From NCBI RefSeq assembly GCF_900129245.1, contig NZ_FQUT01000003.1, forward strand, positions 434,001-498,000: a stretch of DNA of 64,000 bases, written 5' to 3'. Positions 14,937 through 22,513 of this stretch are shown here, one piece after another (the stretch's first letter is position 1; each line of letters opens with the position of its first letter). This DNA comes from Chryseobacterium arachidis (lineage in GTDB: Bacteria; Bacteroidota; Bacteroidia; Flavobacteriales; Weeksellaceae). The position numbers and the translations under genes are program-made. The notes beneath the pieces were generated by a model, which was not told the origin of the DNA, made no database searches, and was given only the letters and a program-made list of their open reading frames with translations.

Positions 14937-16178
14937 TTATTTAAAAACTTCATTCATATAGTTGATCTTATCATCTTCACTTGGTCTGTAATAAGCATTA
15001 AAGACTTCCAAGCTAGTATGACCAGTGTAACTCATAATAACTTTATCCGGAACTCTTTTGTTTTTCATTATGGTGATGAAACTTCTCCTTGCAGTATGTG
15101 AGGAAATTCTTGTCCAAAACTCAGCTTTTTGGTCTACCAACTCATCACCATACTTCATAGTCTTCTTTATTTCATCAGTAAATTCTAGCTTTTTAAAAAC
15201 CTCCTTAATATAGTCATTCATCTTCTGATTTGTAATACTAGGCAATTTATAATCATACTTTTCGAGTATTGATTTAGAAATACTGTTTAAAGGAATTGCT
15301 AAGTTTTTAGATTTACTTTTTAAATCGATAACTCGTATGAAATTACCATCAACATCACTTCTTGAAATCGTGCTGTAATTGCCAAATCTCATTCCTGTAG
15401 TGCATCCAAAAACAAAAAGGTCACGTACCCTTTCCAATCTTTTGTTATCACTGAAGTCATAATTGTAAATGAGCTCAACTTGTTCAAAATTTAAAGCTAT
15501 TTCATCAGTTGTGAATTTCGCAGGTTTTTTGAACGTAATAAAATTGTTATTATATGTATATTTTTTATTGAGAGCCCAGAGAAGAAAAGTTTTGAGCAGA
15601 CCGACATTTCTGTGTAATGTATTTGCAGAATGCTTTTTTTCTTCGATACAATATTTTAAAAACTTATTATAAAGTTTATCATCAAATTTTCCCAGAGTGA
15701 TCTTAACTTTACAATTGCTTTCAAAATCTTCGAGTAGATTCTTATTGCATTTGTAACGCTTTAAAGTAGAGTTTGAAATCGAATTCCCAGTATAGTCATT
15801 TTCCTTCTCATCTAAAAACTCCTGATAAATTCTAAAGAAATCACTTTTAACAGTAATTTTTTTGAACTTTTCATCAAATCTTTGTTTAAGAATATCGACT
15901 GTAAGTTCTTCATTTATGTTCTTATATCGATTAACAATCTCTGTAAAGAAACTGCTGTATCGATCTAACTGCATCTTAACGCTTCGATGAATTTCTGCCT
16001 TTTTTGTTCTTCCGTTTAGGTCATTTGGTTGTCTACCTTCAAAATCCCATTCGCTTGGTTTTATTTTCTCGCCCGTAGAATAGATGAAATTCTTATTTTC
16101 ATTGTTGAAAAAAGAACGGAAATAAATCAAAGATTCCTTTGTACCATTGGGTTGCTTAAGTTTAAAAGTGTAGTTCAT
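14937..16178 (-). CDS. Tyrosine integrase of the island, 413 aa
   Basis: The arrangement is arm-binding N-domain (about 1-60), SAM-like core-binding domain (about 110-215) and catalytic domain (about 230-413). Catalytic residues are visible: Arg in TGMRFGN (about 264), HTARR (361-365), His in YTGHTSLEVF (about 387) and Tyr in NAYYRP (396/397). It lies at the right edge of the island, reading inward from the attachment site at about 16310. This is the Bacteroidota integrase type found in mobilisable elements. The 63-bp copy of its end at 12032-12094 shows a second integrase was once nearby. Confidence 0.88.
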   Translation of the reverse strand: MNYTFKLKQPNGTKESLIYFRSFFNNENKNFIYSTGEKIKPSEWDFEGRQPNDLNGRTKKAEIHRSVKMQLDRYSSFFTEIVNRYKNINEELTVDILKQRFDEKFKKITVKSDFFRIYQEFLDEKENDYTGNSISNSTLKRYKCNKNLLEDFESNCKVKITLGKFDDKLYNKFLKYCIEEKKHSANTLHRNVGLLKTFLLWALNKKYTYNNNFITFKKPAKFTTDEIALNFEQVELIYNYDFSDNKRLERVRDLFVFGCTTGMRFGNYSTISRSDVDGNFIRVIDLKSKSKNLAIPLNSISKSILEKYDYKLPSITNQKMNDYIKEVFKKLEFTDEIKKTMKYGDELVDQKAEFWTRISSHTARRSFITIMKNKRVPDKVIMSYTGHTSLEVFNAYYRPSEDDKINYMNEVFK

Positions 16179-16309
16179 CAGGTGCCAGTTTAGGTGCTAC
16201 TTCTTCTATATTTAGACATAAAGACTAAGTATATTAGTTTATACAAATATAGCTAAAATACTGACAAATAGACATATTACATATTTTGAGATATGTTAAA
16301 ATATAGCAG
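16179..16309. other. AT-rich region between integrase and attachment site
   Basis: It holds short inverted repeats such as ACATAT...ATATGT (near 16280-16300) and AT-rich tracts, which may be integrase arm sites. No gene is seen. Confidence 0.35.
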
Positions 16310-16332
16310 GTTCAAAAACCTCCAACTCCACA
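16310..16332 (+). other. Putative attR: displaced 3' end of a tRNA/tmRNA-type gene
   Basis: GGTTCAAAAACC followed by TCCAACTCCAC looks like a T-arm and 3' acceptor strand of a tRNA or tmRNA, followed directly by a strong terminator. No matching 5' part lies in the window. This is what remains when an element integrates into the 3' end of such a gene and leaves the intact gene at the other end. The loop is one base longer than usual, so the identity is uncertain. Confidence 0.45.
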
Positions 16333-16362
16333 AAAAACCACTGAAAAAAATCAGTGGTTTTT
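16333..16362. terminator. Bidirectional terminator at the island edge
   Basis: AAAAACCACTGA (16333-16344) and TCAGTGGTTTTT (16351-16362) pair perfectly around a 6-A loop, with A/T tails on both sides. It ends the displaced RNA gene on the plus strand and the AraC gene (ending 16369) on the minus strand. Confidence 0.8.
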
Positions 16363-16368
16363 ATTATT

Positions 16369-17205
16369 TCATACCAATTCCGCCACCTTCTTACGATAAT
16401 GAACCGGAGAAACGCCTTCCTTACTTTTAAAAAACCTGCTAAAGGTCTGGATATTATCGTAGCCAAGCTCGTACGCGATTTCCTTTATAGAAAGATTTGA
16501 ATAATTAATCTGTCTTCTCGCATGCATCATGATTCTGTCGTGAATGATATTCAGTGGTGCTCGTTCAGAAACAAGAGAAAATAAATTAGATAAGGTTTTG
16601 GGTGATTTATTCAGTTTTGAGGCATAGAAGGCGACATCGTGGTGTTCCGCAAAGTGGCTTTCCACCAGATAATTAAATTCACGGATAACATCGCTTTGAT
16701 TTTTTTCAAGCTTGTGAAAATTATTGGATTGTCTTAAAATCCTTACCGATAAAATCAGCATTCTTTTTAATAAAGACTGAAGCATGTCTTGTTGTAAAAT
16801 GTCTGCTTTCTGCATTTCGGAGCAGAAAATTTCCCATGAAATATCAAATTCTCTCACCATATTTTCATCAACCGTCACTATCGGGATGTCCGAGGCCCCA
16901 AAGAAAAGCAAGCCCTTGCTTCCTACTTCATTATCATGATTAATAATACAGTAAAAAGGCTGATTAAATCGTACCATCCTTGCAGTCTCAAGCCTGATTT
17001 CATCGATCTTATGAAATTCGGTTAAAAATATCATCTGATTTTTCAGGAGGTGAAATTTAGTTCTATCAATAGTAATTTCCATACTTTCTCCTGTATTCCA
17101 AATAAAAGTAAGATCTGTTTTTTTAACATCAAAAACAACCTTCAAATTTGATGAATCCAGATTATAAAGCTGTAAAATTTCGTGGGAATTGTTGGTAAAA
17201 ATCAT
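16369..17205 (-). CDS. AraC-family transcriptional regulator, 278 aa
   Basis: The last about 100 residues form the two HTH motifs of AraC regulators: 'VAFYASKLNKSPKTLSNLFS' then 'LSIKEIAYELGYDNIQTFSRFFKSKEGVSPVHYRK'. The N-terminal about 150 residues are a cupin-like sensing domain without a clear ligand motif. It is the first chromosomal gene beside the island and lies just after the cupin gene (48-bp gap, same strand), so the two are probably co-transcribed. Target genes and effector are unknown. Confidence 0.88.
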   Translation of the reverse strand: MIFTNNSHEILQLYNLDSSNLKVVFDVKKTDLTFIWNTGESMEITIDRTKFHLLKNQMIFLTEFHKIDEIRLETARMVRFNQPFYCIINHDNEVGSKGLLFFGASDIPIVTVDENMVREFDISWEIFCSEMQKADILQQDMLQSLLKRMLILSVRILRQSNNFHKLEKNQSDVIREFNYLVESHFAEHHDVAFYASKLNKSPKTLSNLFSLVSERAPLNIIHDRIMMHARRQINYSNLSIKEIAYELGYDNIQTFSRFFKSKEGVSPVHYRKKVAELV

Positions 17206-17252
17206 CGTATTTCTTTTTCTAAGCGGAAATTATAGTTCAACAACAGTTAGAT

Positions 17253-17744
17253 TCAATCCAAATAGGTTGAAGGATAAGTTTTCTGTTCATAAAGTTCATC
17301 CAAATATTGTAAAAGCTTTCTGCGTTCATTCGTCATTTCAGGAATAGGTAAAAACTCATTTTCGGCCACGGGCTCGCCGACGGCTTCAAAAATTTCTTCT
17401 AAACCTGCCGGCATCACCGTACACAGAAGCTTGGCAACGGAACTTGAAATATTCTTAAAACAATGAACAGCACCCCCAAAAGGAATTGTCACGAACCCAC
17501 CTTTGGACACCATTGCTTTCCCGTGTTCCGTCTTGAATTCCACTTCTCCTTCCAAAACATAAAATGTTTCCTGAATCTTCGGGTGCGAATGTGGCGGCGG
17601 ACCTCCACCGGGAGGAACAGTCATTTCAATCACGGAATAGCTGTTATTTGTTTCTTTACCGGAAATAAGGATGCGGTAATTGCCCCCGGCCACTCCCAGC
17701 CTCTTCCCATCTTCTCTGCCTATTATTTTTATATCTGAATCCAT
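17253..17744 (-). CDS. Cupin-domain protein, 163 aa
   Basis: A single cupin barrel is seen at about 35-120: 'PPGGGPPPHSHPKIQETFYVLEGEVEF' carries motif 1 (H, H, E), and 'GAVHCFKNISSS' carries motif 2 His. Such proteins bind a metal and act as small dioxygenases, isomerases or sensors; the substrate cannot be told. There is no signal peptide, so it is cytosolic. A -7 box (17768-17775) with an FNR-like site 28 bp upstream precedes it. Confidence 0.82.
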   Translation of the reverse strand: MDSDIKIIGREDGKRLGVAGGNYRILISGKETNNSYSVIEMTVPPGGGPPPHSHPKIQETFYVLEGEVEFKTEHGKAMVSKGGFVTIPFGGAVHCFKNISSSVAKLLCTVMPAGLEEIFEAVGEPVAENEFLPIPEMTNERRKLLQYLDELYEQKTYPSTYLD

Positions 17745-17767
17745 TCTTTATTATGTTTTATTGAAAA

Positions 17768-17775
17768 CAAATTTA
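17768..17775 (-). promoter_or_regulatory. -7 box of the cupin gene
   Basis: CAAATTTA on the plus strand is TAAATTTG on the minus strand, 24 bp before the start codon. The usual TTTG -33 element is missing; the FNR-like site occupies the activator position instead. Confidence 0.55.
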
Positions 17776-17795
17776 CTTACGGGAAAAGCTAAAAA

Positions 17796-17814
17796 CGTTG
17801 ACATTTGTCACAAT
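17796..17814. promoter_or_regulatory. FNR-like site upstream of the cupin gene
   Basis: CGTTGACATTTGTCACAAT contains the inverted repeat TGAC-ATTT-GTCA. It starts 28 bp from the -7 box, giving a centre near -44, the class II activator position. The same motif recurs at 20784, 22260 and 22377. Confidence 0.6.
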
Positions 17815-17828
17815 CGTCAGAAAATCAA

Positions 17829-18428
17829 TTATCGGAAACTCTGCTTCCTGATTCGGCTTAATGTTTCTCGTGAAATTCCTAAATACGAGGCAATCTGATG
17901 CAAAGGAAACCTTTGAATCATTTCAGGATAAAGTTCCACAAAACTTTCGTAGCGCTGAAGAGCACTGAGGCTTATTGCATCATCCACACGTTTTTGGGAA
18001 GCAATATGATTGTTTTCGCTCATTTTCCAGAACATTTCTTTTATAGCCGGAATTTCCAGAAAAGGATCGAGATGAGGCCTGGGCAAAATAAGCAGCTCGG
18101 TGTTTTCCCATGCTTCAATATAATATTTCGACGGGGTTTGATTGATAAAACTCTGCCGGTCGACAATCCACCAGTTTTCTACCGCCAGCTGCAGAATATA
18201 TTCAATCCCATGGCTGTCCACGCTGAACTGCCGGGTCGCTCCTTTCAGAATAAAACCTGTATATAAACAATGACTTCCCTCTTCAAGAAAATATTGTTTT
18301 TTTCTTAATTTTTTCGGCAACAGCAGCGACTGTATCTTTTCTTTTTCTTCTGAAGAAAGGACCGAATTGCTGTAACGTTCTATATAATCGAAAAGCGGTT
18401 CGTACATGATAATATTATTTATAAGCAA
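17829..18428 (-). CDS. Crp/Fnr-family regulator, 199 aa
   Basis: A cyclic-nucleotide-binding-like barrel (about 15-120) is followed by a C-terminal winged HTH 'IASYLGISRETLSRIRKQ'. The recognition helix has Glu-x-x-Ser-Arg (ETLSR) as in FNR, which reads TTGA half-sites. No N-terminal cysteine cluster is present, so it is not an oxygen-sensing FNR. It lies between the cupin and hydrolase genes, and FNR-like TTGA sites occur throughout this cluster, making them likely targets. A paralogue lies at 20895. Confidence 0.85.
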   Translation of the reverse strand: MLINNIIMYEPLFDYIERYSNSVLSSEEKEKIQSLLLPKKLRKKQYFLEEGSHCLYTGFILKGATRQFSVDSHGIEYILQLAVENWWIVDRQSFINQTPSKYYIEAWENTELLILPRPHLDPFLEIPAIKEMFWKMSENNHIASQKRVDDAISLSALQRYESFVELYPEMIQRFPLHQIASYLGISRETLSRIRKQSFR

Positions 18429-18513
18429 TCATACAATCGCTACCTATCAAATTTAAAAAATTTCCGCTTCTTTTTTATTATCTGAAAATTTTAAAATAAC
18501 AATCATAAAAAAT

Positions 18514-18541
18514 CGCCCTGAAAATTTATTCAAGACGATCT
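18514..18541 (-). terminator. Terminator after the alpha/beta hydrolase
   Basis: An 11-bp stem with G-U pairs (minus strand ATCGTCTTGAA with TTCAGGGCGAT) is followed by a T-run, directly after the hydrolase stop at 18554. Confidence 0.65.
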
Positions 18542-18553
18542 TAAAAAAATAAA

Positions 18554-19417
18554 CTACTTTACTTTTCTTTCCAGGAAATCACTGATAATGGCTGCAATTT
18601 CATCACCATGACTTTCTAAAGTAAAATGTCCGGCTTCAAATAAATGAAACTCAAGATTTTTAACATCTTTTTTAAAGGCCTCAGCACCGGAACCCGGGAA
18701 AATATAATCGTCTTTTCCGTACACAATTAACATTTCGGGCTGATGATCTCTGAAATACTGCTGCCATTGAGGATATAAGGTCACATTATTCTGATAGTCA
18801 TAAAATAAGGCCAATTGTATCGCTCCGTTTTCAGGTCTTTCCAAATGTCTCAGATCAATTTCCCAGTTATCAGGAGAAATGACACTTGGATCCGGAACAT
18901 TATGCGTGTACTGCCATTTGAGACCGTTAAGATCATGGAAACCTCTTAACGTATTTTCCGCTTCTTTATCATTTCTGTCTTTCCAGTATGCTTTAATAGG
19001 ATCCCAGAATGCCTCCAATCCTTCTTCGTAAGCACAGCCGTTCTGTACAATCAGCGTATCGATCTTTTCAGGACTTGCAGTTGCAATACGGAAGCCAATC
19101 GGCGCACCGTAGTCCATTAAATACAGACTGTATTTCTGAATATCAAGTTTAGCCAACAATTCTGTAACGATTTTTGCAAAATTGTCGAAAGTATACTCAA
19201 AACTGCTCATCGCTGGCTGTTCGCTTCTCCCATACCCCGGATAATCCGGAGCAATTAAATGGTATTTATCCGACAAATCCCTGATAAGATTTCTGTACAT
19301 GTGTGATGAAGTAGGATAACCGTGAAGGAGCACTAAAGTCGGTTTGTTTTTGTCGCCCGCTTCTCTGTAAAAAATTTCTACTCCGTTAATATCTATGGTA
19401 TTGAATGTTGTTTTCAT
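18554..19417 (-). CDS. Alpha/beta hydrolase with Asp nucleophile, 287 aa
   Basis: The fold is clear: oxyanion-hole motif HGYPTSSHMY (about 32-41), 'DYPGYGRSEQP' (about 58-68), nucleophile elbow LMDYGAPIG with Asp in place of Ser (about 105), Asp in VYGKDDYIFP, and the catalytic His in AGHFTLESH. An Asp nucleophile is used by haloalkane and fluoroacetate dehalogenases and epoxide hydrolases, so the enzyme probably hydrolyses an alkyl-halide-like or epoxide substrate. It follows the AhpD-like gene with a 29-bp gap (one operon). The substrate cannot be told. There is no signal peptide. Confidence 0.82.
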   Translation of the reverse strand: MKTTFNTIDINGVEIFYREAGDKNKPTLVLLHGYPTSSHMYRNLIRDLSDKYHLIAPDYPGYGRSEQPAMSSFEYTFDNFAKIVTELLAKLDIQKYSLYLMDYGAPIGFRIATASPEKIDTLIVQNGCAYEEGLEAFWDPIKAYWKDRNDKEAENTLRGFHDLNGLKWQYTHNVPDPSVISPDNWEIDLRHLERPENGAIQLALFYDYQNNVTLYPQWQQYFRDHQPEMLIVYGKDDYIFPGSGAEAFKKDVKNLEFHLFEAGHFTLESHGDEIAAIISDFLERKVK

Positions 19418-19446
19418 TGTTCTTTTATTTTAAGTTTAAATAGTGA

Positions 19447-19992
19447 TTAGTTTTTAACGATAGGTGCCAGTTTCGGAAAATCGATATCCGTATCTGATAA
19501 TATATTCGCATAATTGGTAAAGATGCTTAAAGAAACCTGTGCCAATATTTCAAGAATCTGAGCATCATTGTATCCCGCTGTTCTTACTTTCTCCAATGCT
19601 TCATCAGAAACCGATCCTTTTGTATTCAGAATCTCTTTTGCAAAAACCAGTGCTGCGTTTATTTTCGGATCTGAAGAAAGAGCATTTCTTGCATCATTGA
19701 TATCTTGCTCCCCAATTCCCATTTTGCCGCCGACAAAGCTGTGAGCCGCATTACAGTAGTTACATCCGTTTTCATTGGCTACGGTAAGCGCAATCAGTTC
19801 TCCCAATTTTCCTCCGAGCGAAGAATAATTTAATCCAGCGTTGAATCCCAGATAAGCATTCAGTACAGCCGGTGAATTCCCTAGGGTTCTCATCATATTG
19901 GGAACCATTCCCATTTTAGATTGTACAGTATCGAAAAGTTCTTTTGTTTTTCCGGTAGCTTCTTCCGGATTTAATGCTTTAATGCGTGCCAT
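19447..19992 (-). CDS. Carboxymuconolactone decarboxylase / AhpD-like protein, 181 aa
   Basis: The all-helical CMD fold is recognised by 'ELIALTVANENGCNYCNAAHSFVG' (about 65-88), with the CxxC...H active site of AhpD-type peroxidases. This group reduces peroxides or acts as a thiol oxidoreductase. It heads an operon with the Asp-nucleophile hydrolase. A TGTCA-N4-TGACA inverted repeat lies 32 bp upstream. Function as a stress or detoxification enzyme is inferred from family and neighbours. Confidence 0.84.
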   Translation of the reverse strand: MARIKALNPEEATGKTKELFDTVQSKMGMVPNMMRTLGNSPAVLNAYLGFNAGLNYSSLGGKLGELIALTVANENGCNYCNAAHSFVGGKMGIGEQDINDARNALSSDPKINAALVFAKEILNTKGSVSDEALEKVRTAGYNDAQILEILAQVSLSIFTNYANILSDTDIDFPKLAPIVKN

Positions 19993-20023
19993 AATATTGT
20001 TGTTTTTAAATTGTTAAAATGTT

Positions 20024-20037
20024 TGTCATTATTGACA
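20024..20037. promoter_or_regulatory. TGTCA-N4-TGACA inverted repeat upstream of the AhpD-like gene
   Basis: TGTCATTATTGACA is a 5-bp inverted repeat with a 4-bp spacer, the geometry of Crp/Fnr sites, 32 bp before the start codon. The position suggests repression rather than activation. It is weaker than the four 19-bp motifs elsewhere in this cluster. Confidence 0.4.
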
Positions 20038-20156
20038 GTACAAAATTGCGGGTTTGAGATAGGCAACAGTTAGGCATCATTTCCCGAAGAGTTGGCAATT
20101 TTTCTTTATTTCTAAATACTCTTCCTTTAAATCTTCTAAAAAAAACAGATTCCAAT

Positions 20157-20186
20157 AAAAAAGCCCTTGAAACATCAAAGGCTTTA
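20157..20186 (-). terminator. Terminator after yceI-like gene
   Basis: On the minus strand AAAGCC...GGCTTT with a short AT loop is followed by TTTTTT, 26 bp after the stop codon of the YceI gene. Confidence 0.65.
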
Positions 20187-20211
20187 TCATCTTAAATAAA
20201 TTATCCGTACT

Positions 20212-20724
20212 TTACATTTGCTTTACGAATTGTAATTCGCCGGCCAGCTTTACATCATCGCTTACCATTACTCCGCCTGCTTCAAGAGCTGCATTCCAGG
20301 TAAGGCCGAATTCTTTTCTATTGATTTTTCCTTCGAAAGAAAAACCTGCTCTTGTATTTCCGTAAGGATCAGCTTTAATTCCATTGAAATCAACATCAAG
20401 CGTAATAGGTTTCGTAATACCATTAATGGTAAGGTTTCCTGTTACTTCATTGCTTAATGCAGAGGAATCGAAAGTAATCACAGGATGAATCTCTACATTA
20501 AAAAAATCTGCCGATTTAAGATGATTGTCTCTATCCGTATTATAAGTAGAGATAGAATTTGTCTGGATGATTGCCTTTGTTCTGGTATTTGCAAAGCTGT
20601 CATCCTCTGCCTCAAGCTGTACATCAAAATCTGTAAAGTTGCCTTTAACATTAGAAATCATCATGTGTCTTACTTTGAAAGTAATTTCACTGTGTGTCGG
20701 GTCTAGGTTCCATTGTGTTGCCAT
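20212..20724 (-). CDS. YceI-family lipocalin-like protein, 170 aa
   Basis: The start 'WNLDPTHSEITFKVRHMMISNVKG' and the end 'EFGLTWNAALEAGGVMVSDDVKL' are family signatures of YceI. These barrels bind isoprenoid-like lipids such as polyprenols. Unlike many homologues there is no signal peptide, so the protein should stay in the cytoplasm. It is divergent from a Crp/Fnr gene; a -7 box (20755-20762) and an FNR-like site lie in the shared 170-bp gap. A stress-inducible role is inferred. Confidence 0.88.
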   Translation of the reverse strand: MATQWNLDPTHSEITFKVRHMMISNVKGNFTDFDVQLEAEDDSFANTRTKAIIQTNSISTYNTDRDNHLKSADFFNVEIHPVITFDSSALSNEVTGNLTINGITKPITLDVDFNGIKADPYGNTRAGFSFEGKINRKEFGLTWNAALEAGGVMVSDDVKLAGELQFVKQM

Positions 20725-20754
20725 TGTAATCTTGTTTAAATGTTATTTATATTG

Positions 20755-20762
20755 CAAATGTA
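20755..20762 (-). promoter_or_regulatory. -7 box of the yceI-like gene
   Basis: CAAATGTA is TACATTTG on the minus strand, 31 bp before the start. The FNR-like motif starts 29 bp further upstream, as at the nitroreductase gene. Confidence 0.55.
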
Positions 20763-20783
20763 TAGGCAACACAGAAAGGAAAT

Positions 20784-20802
20784 TGTTGACATTTGATAAT
20801 AA
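20784..20802. promoter_or_regulatory. FNR-like site, yceI/crp intergenic region
   Basis: TGTTGACATTTGATAATAA lies 29 bp upstream of the yceI -7 box, centred near -45. It also lies upstream of the divergent Crp/Fnr gene. One base differs from the copy at 22260-22278. Confidence 0.6.
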
Positions 20803-20894
20803 ATAATTCTAAAATAACTCATCGTTTTTTCAAAAGCCACAGTTTATCTATTCCCGAATTATTTTTATAAATTCGTTTATTTACAAAGATCAAC

Positions 20895-21485
20895 ATGAAT
20901 ATAAACCAAAACAGTTTTTTAATACTTTTCGATTATATATCAGCCCACAGTTCCTCTCCATTAACTGATGAAGATAAAATTTTCATAAAAGAACTGTTCG
21001 TCTATAAAAAAATCGGTCGAAAAAAGCTCTTTCTAAAACAGGGAGAAGTTTGTAAATACTGCGCATTTATCATCAAGGGCTCCATGAAACAATACTATGT
21101 TGATGCTATGGGAAAAGAAAATGTCATTAATCTTTATCTGGAAAACTGGTGGGTTGCAGACAGAGAAAGTCTTTTAACTTCAAAACCTACGATTTACAAT
21201 ATTGAGGCCTGTGAAGAAACTGAAGTGCTAATGATCTCAAAAGATGATATTCAAAAAATGGGGAACGTTCCGGCTCTGAATGAGCTCACGAAAACACTAG
21301 ATATGAATCATGGTATTGCGATGCAGAATCGTGTCAACAACGCGATCAGCCTTCCTGCTATTGACCGTTATAATAATCTTTTAAAGACCTACCCCGCATT
21401 TCTGCAAAGATTTCCTCAACATCTGCTGGCATCTTATTTAGGCATTACCAAAGAAACCCTAAGTCGTATCCGAAAGCAAAAATAA
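20895..21485 (+). CDS. Second Crp/Fnr-family regulator, 196 aa
   Basis: It has the same plan as the protein at 17829: effector barrel (about 15-120) and C-terminal HTH 'LLASYLGITKETLSRIRKQK' with the FNR-type ETLSR recognition helix. No cysteine cluster is present. It diverges from the yceI-like gene and shares an FNR-like operator with it, so autoregulation is possible. Two closely related regulators in one cluster may bind the same sites under different signals. Confidence 0.85.
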   Translation: MNINQNSFLILFDYISAHSSSPLTDEDKIFIKELFVYKKIGRKKLFLKQGEVCKYCAFIIKGSMKQYYVDAMGKENVINLYLENWWVADRESLLTSKPTIYNIEACEETEVLMISKDDIQKMGNVPALNELTKTLDMNHGIAMQNRVNNAISLPAIDRYNNLLKTYPAFLQRFPQHLLASYLGITKETLSRIRKQK

Positions 21486-21605
21486 AATTTAACAGGAACT
21501 TTATTTTAAATTAAAAAAAGATGCTTACCGGAATTAGCAAAAAAAATGACATCACCAAGTAATATCATTTTCAATCTTATAAAAGCATCTTAAAACATCT
21601 ATCAA

Positions 21606-22202
21606 TTATTCAAACCGACATGCTTCCTCAAAGGTAAGACGAGGATCGCGCGGATAAAGTTTGGAATCATCACCATACCCTATGGTACAAATAAAATTTG
21701 TTTTCCAGGTTGTACCTTTAAAAAAGGCTTCATCTAAAATTGCATTATGAAAACCCGACATTGGGCAGACATCAAGCCCTAATCCGCGCGCTGCAATCAT
21801 CAAATACGCTCCCGTTAAAGAACTGCTTCTGTAGGCTATAGACTCCGCAAAGGCTTCATCCTTCTCAAACATTTCCCTTACATCCATCCGCGGAAAAAGT
21901 TTGGGAGCCTGTTTCCAAAAAAGCTCATCCTGCGCGATAATTGCCGTAACAGGGGCAGATTTTACCTGGTTCAGATTACTTCCCATTCCTTCCAAAGCAG
22001 GATAAAGCTTCTCTTTACCTTCCTCACTGCGTACAAAGACAATTCGGGCAGGCTGGAGATTGCCGCTCGTAGGGCCATATTTTATAATATCATACAGTGT
22101 TTTCAGATCCTCATCATTTACAGGCTCATCTGTCCAGTGGTGGTATGATCTTGCATCGGTAAAAAGCTGATTAAAAACATCTTGTGAAACTGATTTTCTC
22201 AT
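21606..22202 (-). CDS. Nitroreductase-family protein, RutE-like, 198 aa
   Basis: FMN-dependent nitroreductase fold: 'ARSYHHWTDEPVNDEDLKTLYDI' (about 17-39), 'KYGPTSGNLQPARIVFV' flavin-phosphate motif, and 'ARGLGLDVCPMSGF' near residue 140. The pattern is close to the malonic semialdehyde reductase group (RutE/HadB). No other rut gene is nearby, so a pyrimidine-pathway role is not supported; reduction of aldehydes, quinones or nitro compounds under stress fits the cluster better. A -7 box and FNR-like site precede it. Confidence 0.82.
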   Translation of the reverse strand: MRKSVSQDVFNQLFTDARSYHHWTDEPVNDEDLKTLYDIIKYGPTSGNLQPARIVFVRSEEGKEKLYPALEGMGSNLNQVKSAPVTAIIAQDELFWKQAPKLFPRMDVREMFEKDEAFAESIAYRSSSLTGAYLMIAARGLGLDVCPMSGFHNAILDEAFFKGTTWKTNFICTIGYGDDSKLYPRDPRLTFEEACRFE

Positions 22203-22230
22203 AGCGATAATAATTAAATATTGTTCAATA

Positions 22231-22238
22231 CAAATGTA
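22231..22238 (-). promoter_or_regulatory. -7 box of the nitroreductase gene
   Basis: CAAATGTA reads TACATTTG on the minus strand, 29 bp before the start codon, identical to the yceI -7 box and at the same distance (29 bp) from its FNR-like motif. Confidence 0.55.
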
Positions 22239-22259
22239 TGTTCGCTGACTTTCTGAAAT

Positions 22260-22278
22260 TGTTGATATTTGATAATAA
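22260..22278. promoter_or_regulatory. FNR-like site upstream of the nitroreductase gene
   Basis: TGTTGATATTTGATAATAA is nearly identical to the yceI copy, centred near -45 from the nitroreductase transcript start. The rest of the 310-bp gap 22203-22513 holds a second copy (22377) and the isochorismatase promoter. Confidence 0.6.
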
Positions 22279-22376
22279 TGAATTCAAATCACAGTTGATT
22301 TCTTCATTTATTATCTCTTTAATAAAATTTTCCGCAAGATTAATTTTACTTTAAAAATCAATGGATTAAACAATTT

Positions 22377-22395
22377 CATTGACATTTATCACAGT
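22377..22395. promoter_or_regulatory. FNR-like site upstream of the isochorismatase-like gene
   Basis: CATTGACATTTATCACAGT is the fourth copy of the motif. Its centre lies about 67 bp upstream of the start site predicted from TAATTTTG at 22439, close to a class I activator position. Confidence 0.5.
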
Positions 22396-22438
22396 TTTTT
22401 TGTAGCAAATATCATCGTTTCCGGGATGCGTATCAGCA

Positions 22439-22446
22439 TAATTTTG
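22439..22446 (+). promoter_or_regulatory. -7 box of the isochorismatase-like gene
   Basis: TAATTTTG matches TAnnTTTG and puts the transcript start near 22453, leaving a 60-nt leader. Confidence 0.55.
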
Positions 22447-22513
22447 TCATGACAATAAGCAGTCATACTGCTAAAATCAGAATACAATAATATTAACTCA
22501 AAAACATTTTATT

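Larger units (their letters stand above)
1..16332. mobile_element. Integrated mobilisable genomic island (left end outside window)
   Basis: The stretch carries the parts of an integrative mobilisable element: a tyrosine integrase at the right edge, an excisionase-like HTH protein, a DUF5906 primase-helicase, a TOPRIM primase and a MobV-like relaxase, all on the minus strand. An IS end, a reverse transcriptase and a sigma/dCas12f operon ride along as cargo. The right boundary is placed at the RNA-gene 3' fragment and terminator at about 16310-16362; beyond it all genes are ordinary chromosomal ones. No left boundary is visible, so the element may start before position 1, or the IS at 1-251 may be a separate insertion. 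No conjugation (tra) genes are present, so transfer would need a helper element. Confidence 0.75.

Noticed and set aside
21606-22202. Part of a uracil-degradation (rut) operon
   Set aside because: RutE-like sequence only; no other rut gene is nearby.
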